Below are positions 63,662-64,000 of a stretch of DNA of 64,000 nucleotides, piece by piece; position 1 is the first letter of the stretch; every line of letters begins with the position of its first letter. The translations under genes and the position numbers were made by a program. Source of the stretch: Sulfuriferula nivalis (GTDB lineage: Bacteria > Pseudomonadota > Gammaproteobacteria > Burkholderiales > Sulfuriferulaceae); NCBI RefSeq assembly GCF_009937995.1, contig NZ_AP021881.1:2232001-2296000 (forward strand). Reading direction: 5' to 3'. The notes beneath the pieces were generated by a model, which was given only the letters and a program-made list of their open reading frames with translations, was not told the origin of the DNA and did no database searches.

Positions 63662-64000
63662 CCTCTACTTTTAACTGCGGTTATTAATGGGGGGATTACC
63701 CCTGGTATCGGGTACGAAAATAAGACGGCGGCATCTGGTGTCGTGGTGCTACCGAGGAACTCACCTTTCATATTTTCTTCGGTGTAGAAAGCGGTTTGCA
63801 ACGTGGCCAGCTTTCCAGCCTTGCAGTCAATTGAGTCAAGTTCAGTAATGCTTTTGTAGAACGTTGTTCCGTACATCACTCCTGGACGTGCATATGGATA
63901 TATCTCTGCTTTTGCCATGTTGTGGATGATCCAAACAAGAAGCTTTCCGTCGACATGCTTGGCGGAGGCTGTATCAAGCCAGTCGCCGTTGTCAGGTGTG

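Larger units (their letters stand above)
62504..63700 (+). mobile_element. IS3-family element (IS51/IS407 type), complete
   Basis: This 1197-bp element has terminal inverted repeats beginning GGTAATCCCCCCA at both ends, with a second matching block TTAAAAGTAG further in. It is flanked by a 4-bp direct target duplication CCTG (62500-62503 and 63701-63704), the size typical of this group. Two frames, OrfA and OrfB, are joined by a slippery heptamer. It looks intact and recent. Confidence 0.92.
62442..64000 (-). pseudogene. surface-adhesin-E-like gene, interrupted by an IS and cut by the window edge
   Basis: The 5' part enters at the right edge (GDWLDTASAKHVDGKLLVWI) and runs to the IS at 63701, with DCKAGKLATLQTAFYTEENM. 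Removing the IS and one CCTG restores one frame: LFSYPIPG then TVGSYDVDFACSRFAGKK and stop TAA at 62442-62444. The spacing of D-x-D, W, DC, Y and the terminal PGTxG...ACS is that of the surface-adhesin E family of small exported proteins. The N-terminal signal peptide lies outside the window. The gene is inactivated by the insertion. Confidence 0.75.

Overview
The window looks like a chromosome segment of a betaproteobacterium, most likely order Nitrosomonadales (a Gallionellaceae- or Sulfuricellaceae-like lineage). This rests on gene content and order (apbC-dcd-Orn/Lys/Arg decarboxylase, ilvE-zinc finger, queA-tgt-yajC-secD-secF, ubiG-gph) and on the DsrE and TusA sulfur-handling genes. The genus is inference.

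Left part (1-28 kb): a truncated LemA gene; a TetR regulator with an AhpD-like protein that share an operator half-site; two tiny membrane ORFs; a periplasmic binding protein overlapping a GAF-GGDEF-EAL protein, a probable c-di-GMP sensor pair whose EAL tail is frameshifted; then housekeeping genes: Orn/Lys/Arg decarboxylase, dcd, apbC, rppH, purU, ilvE, glnE, malic enzyme, a DUF1631 cluster, recQ, purB, folD. A palindrome-rich MITE-like element lies before purU. A tRNA-Pro/Arg/His operon follows folD.

Middle part (28-46 kb): gene debris next to the tRNA operon, a lipoprotein hydrolase, a Na+/H+ antiporter, a DUF389 protein, a P-type cation ATPase, TusA, and many signalling genes: PAS-GGDEF, a REC-HD-GYP regulator with a large hybrid kinase (four PAS modules, two receivers, HPt), and two adjacent HDOD/degenerate-EAL paralogues. 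Next come hflX and tRNA-Leu.

Core block (46.8-54 kb): queuosine synthesis (queA, tgt), Sec accessory proteins (yajC, secD, secF), ubiG, a Gph-type phosphatase and tmRNA (ssrA).

Right part (54-64 kb): a genomic island entered at the 3' end of ssrA. It carries a tyrosine integrase preceded by GGGGTAA repeats, a lipoprotein, two AlpA-type regulators and two DNA-metabolism-like genes. It then has an IS91-family element with a frameshifted recombinase, attC-like sites flanking small cassette genes (integron-type debris without an integrase), and an IS3-family element with clean ends and a 4-bp target duplication inside a surface-adhesin-E-like gene. No right-hand copy of the ssrA att site is seen, so the island runs past the window.

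Three frames (EAL gene, IS91 recombinase, cassette gene) can each be restored by adding one base in a homopolymer, so sequencing error is a live alternative to real decay.
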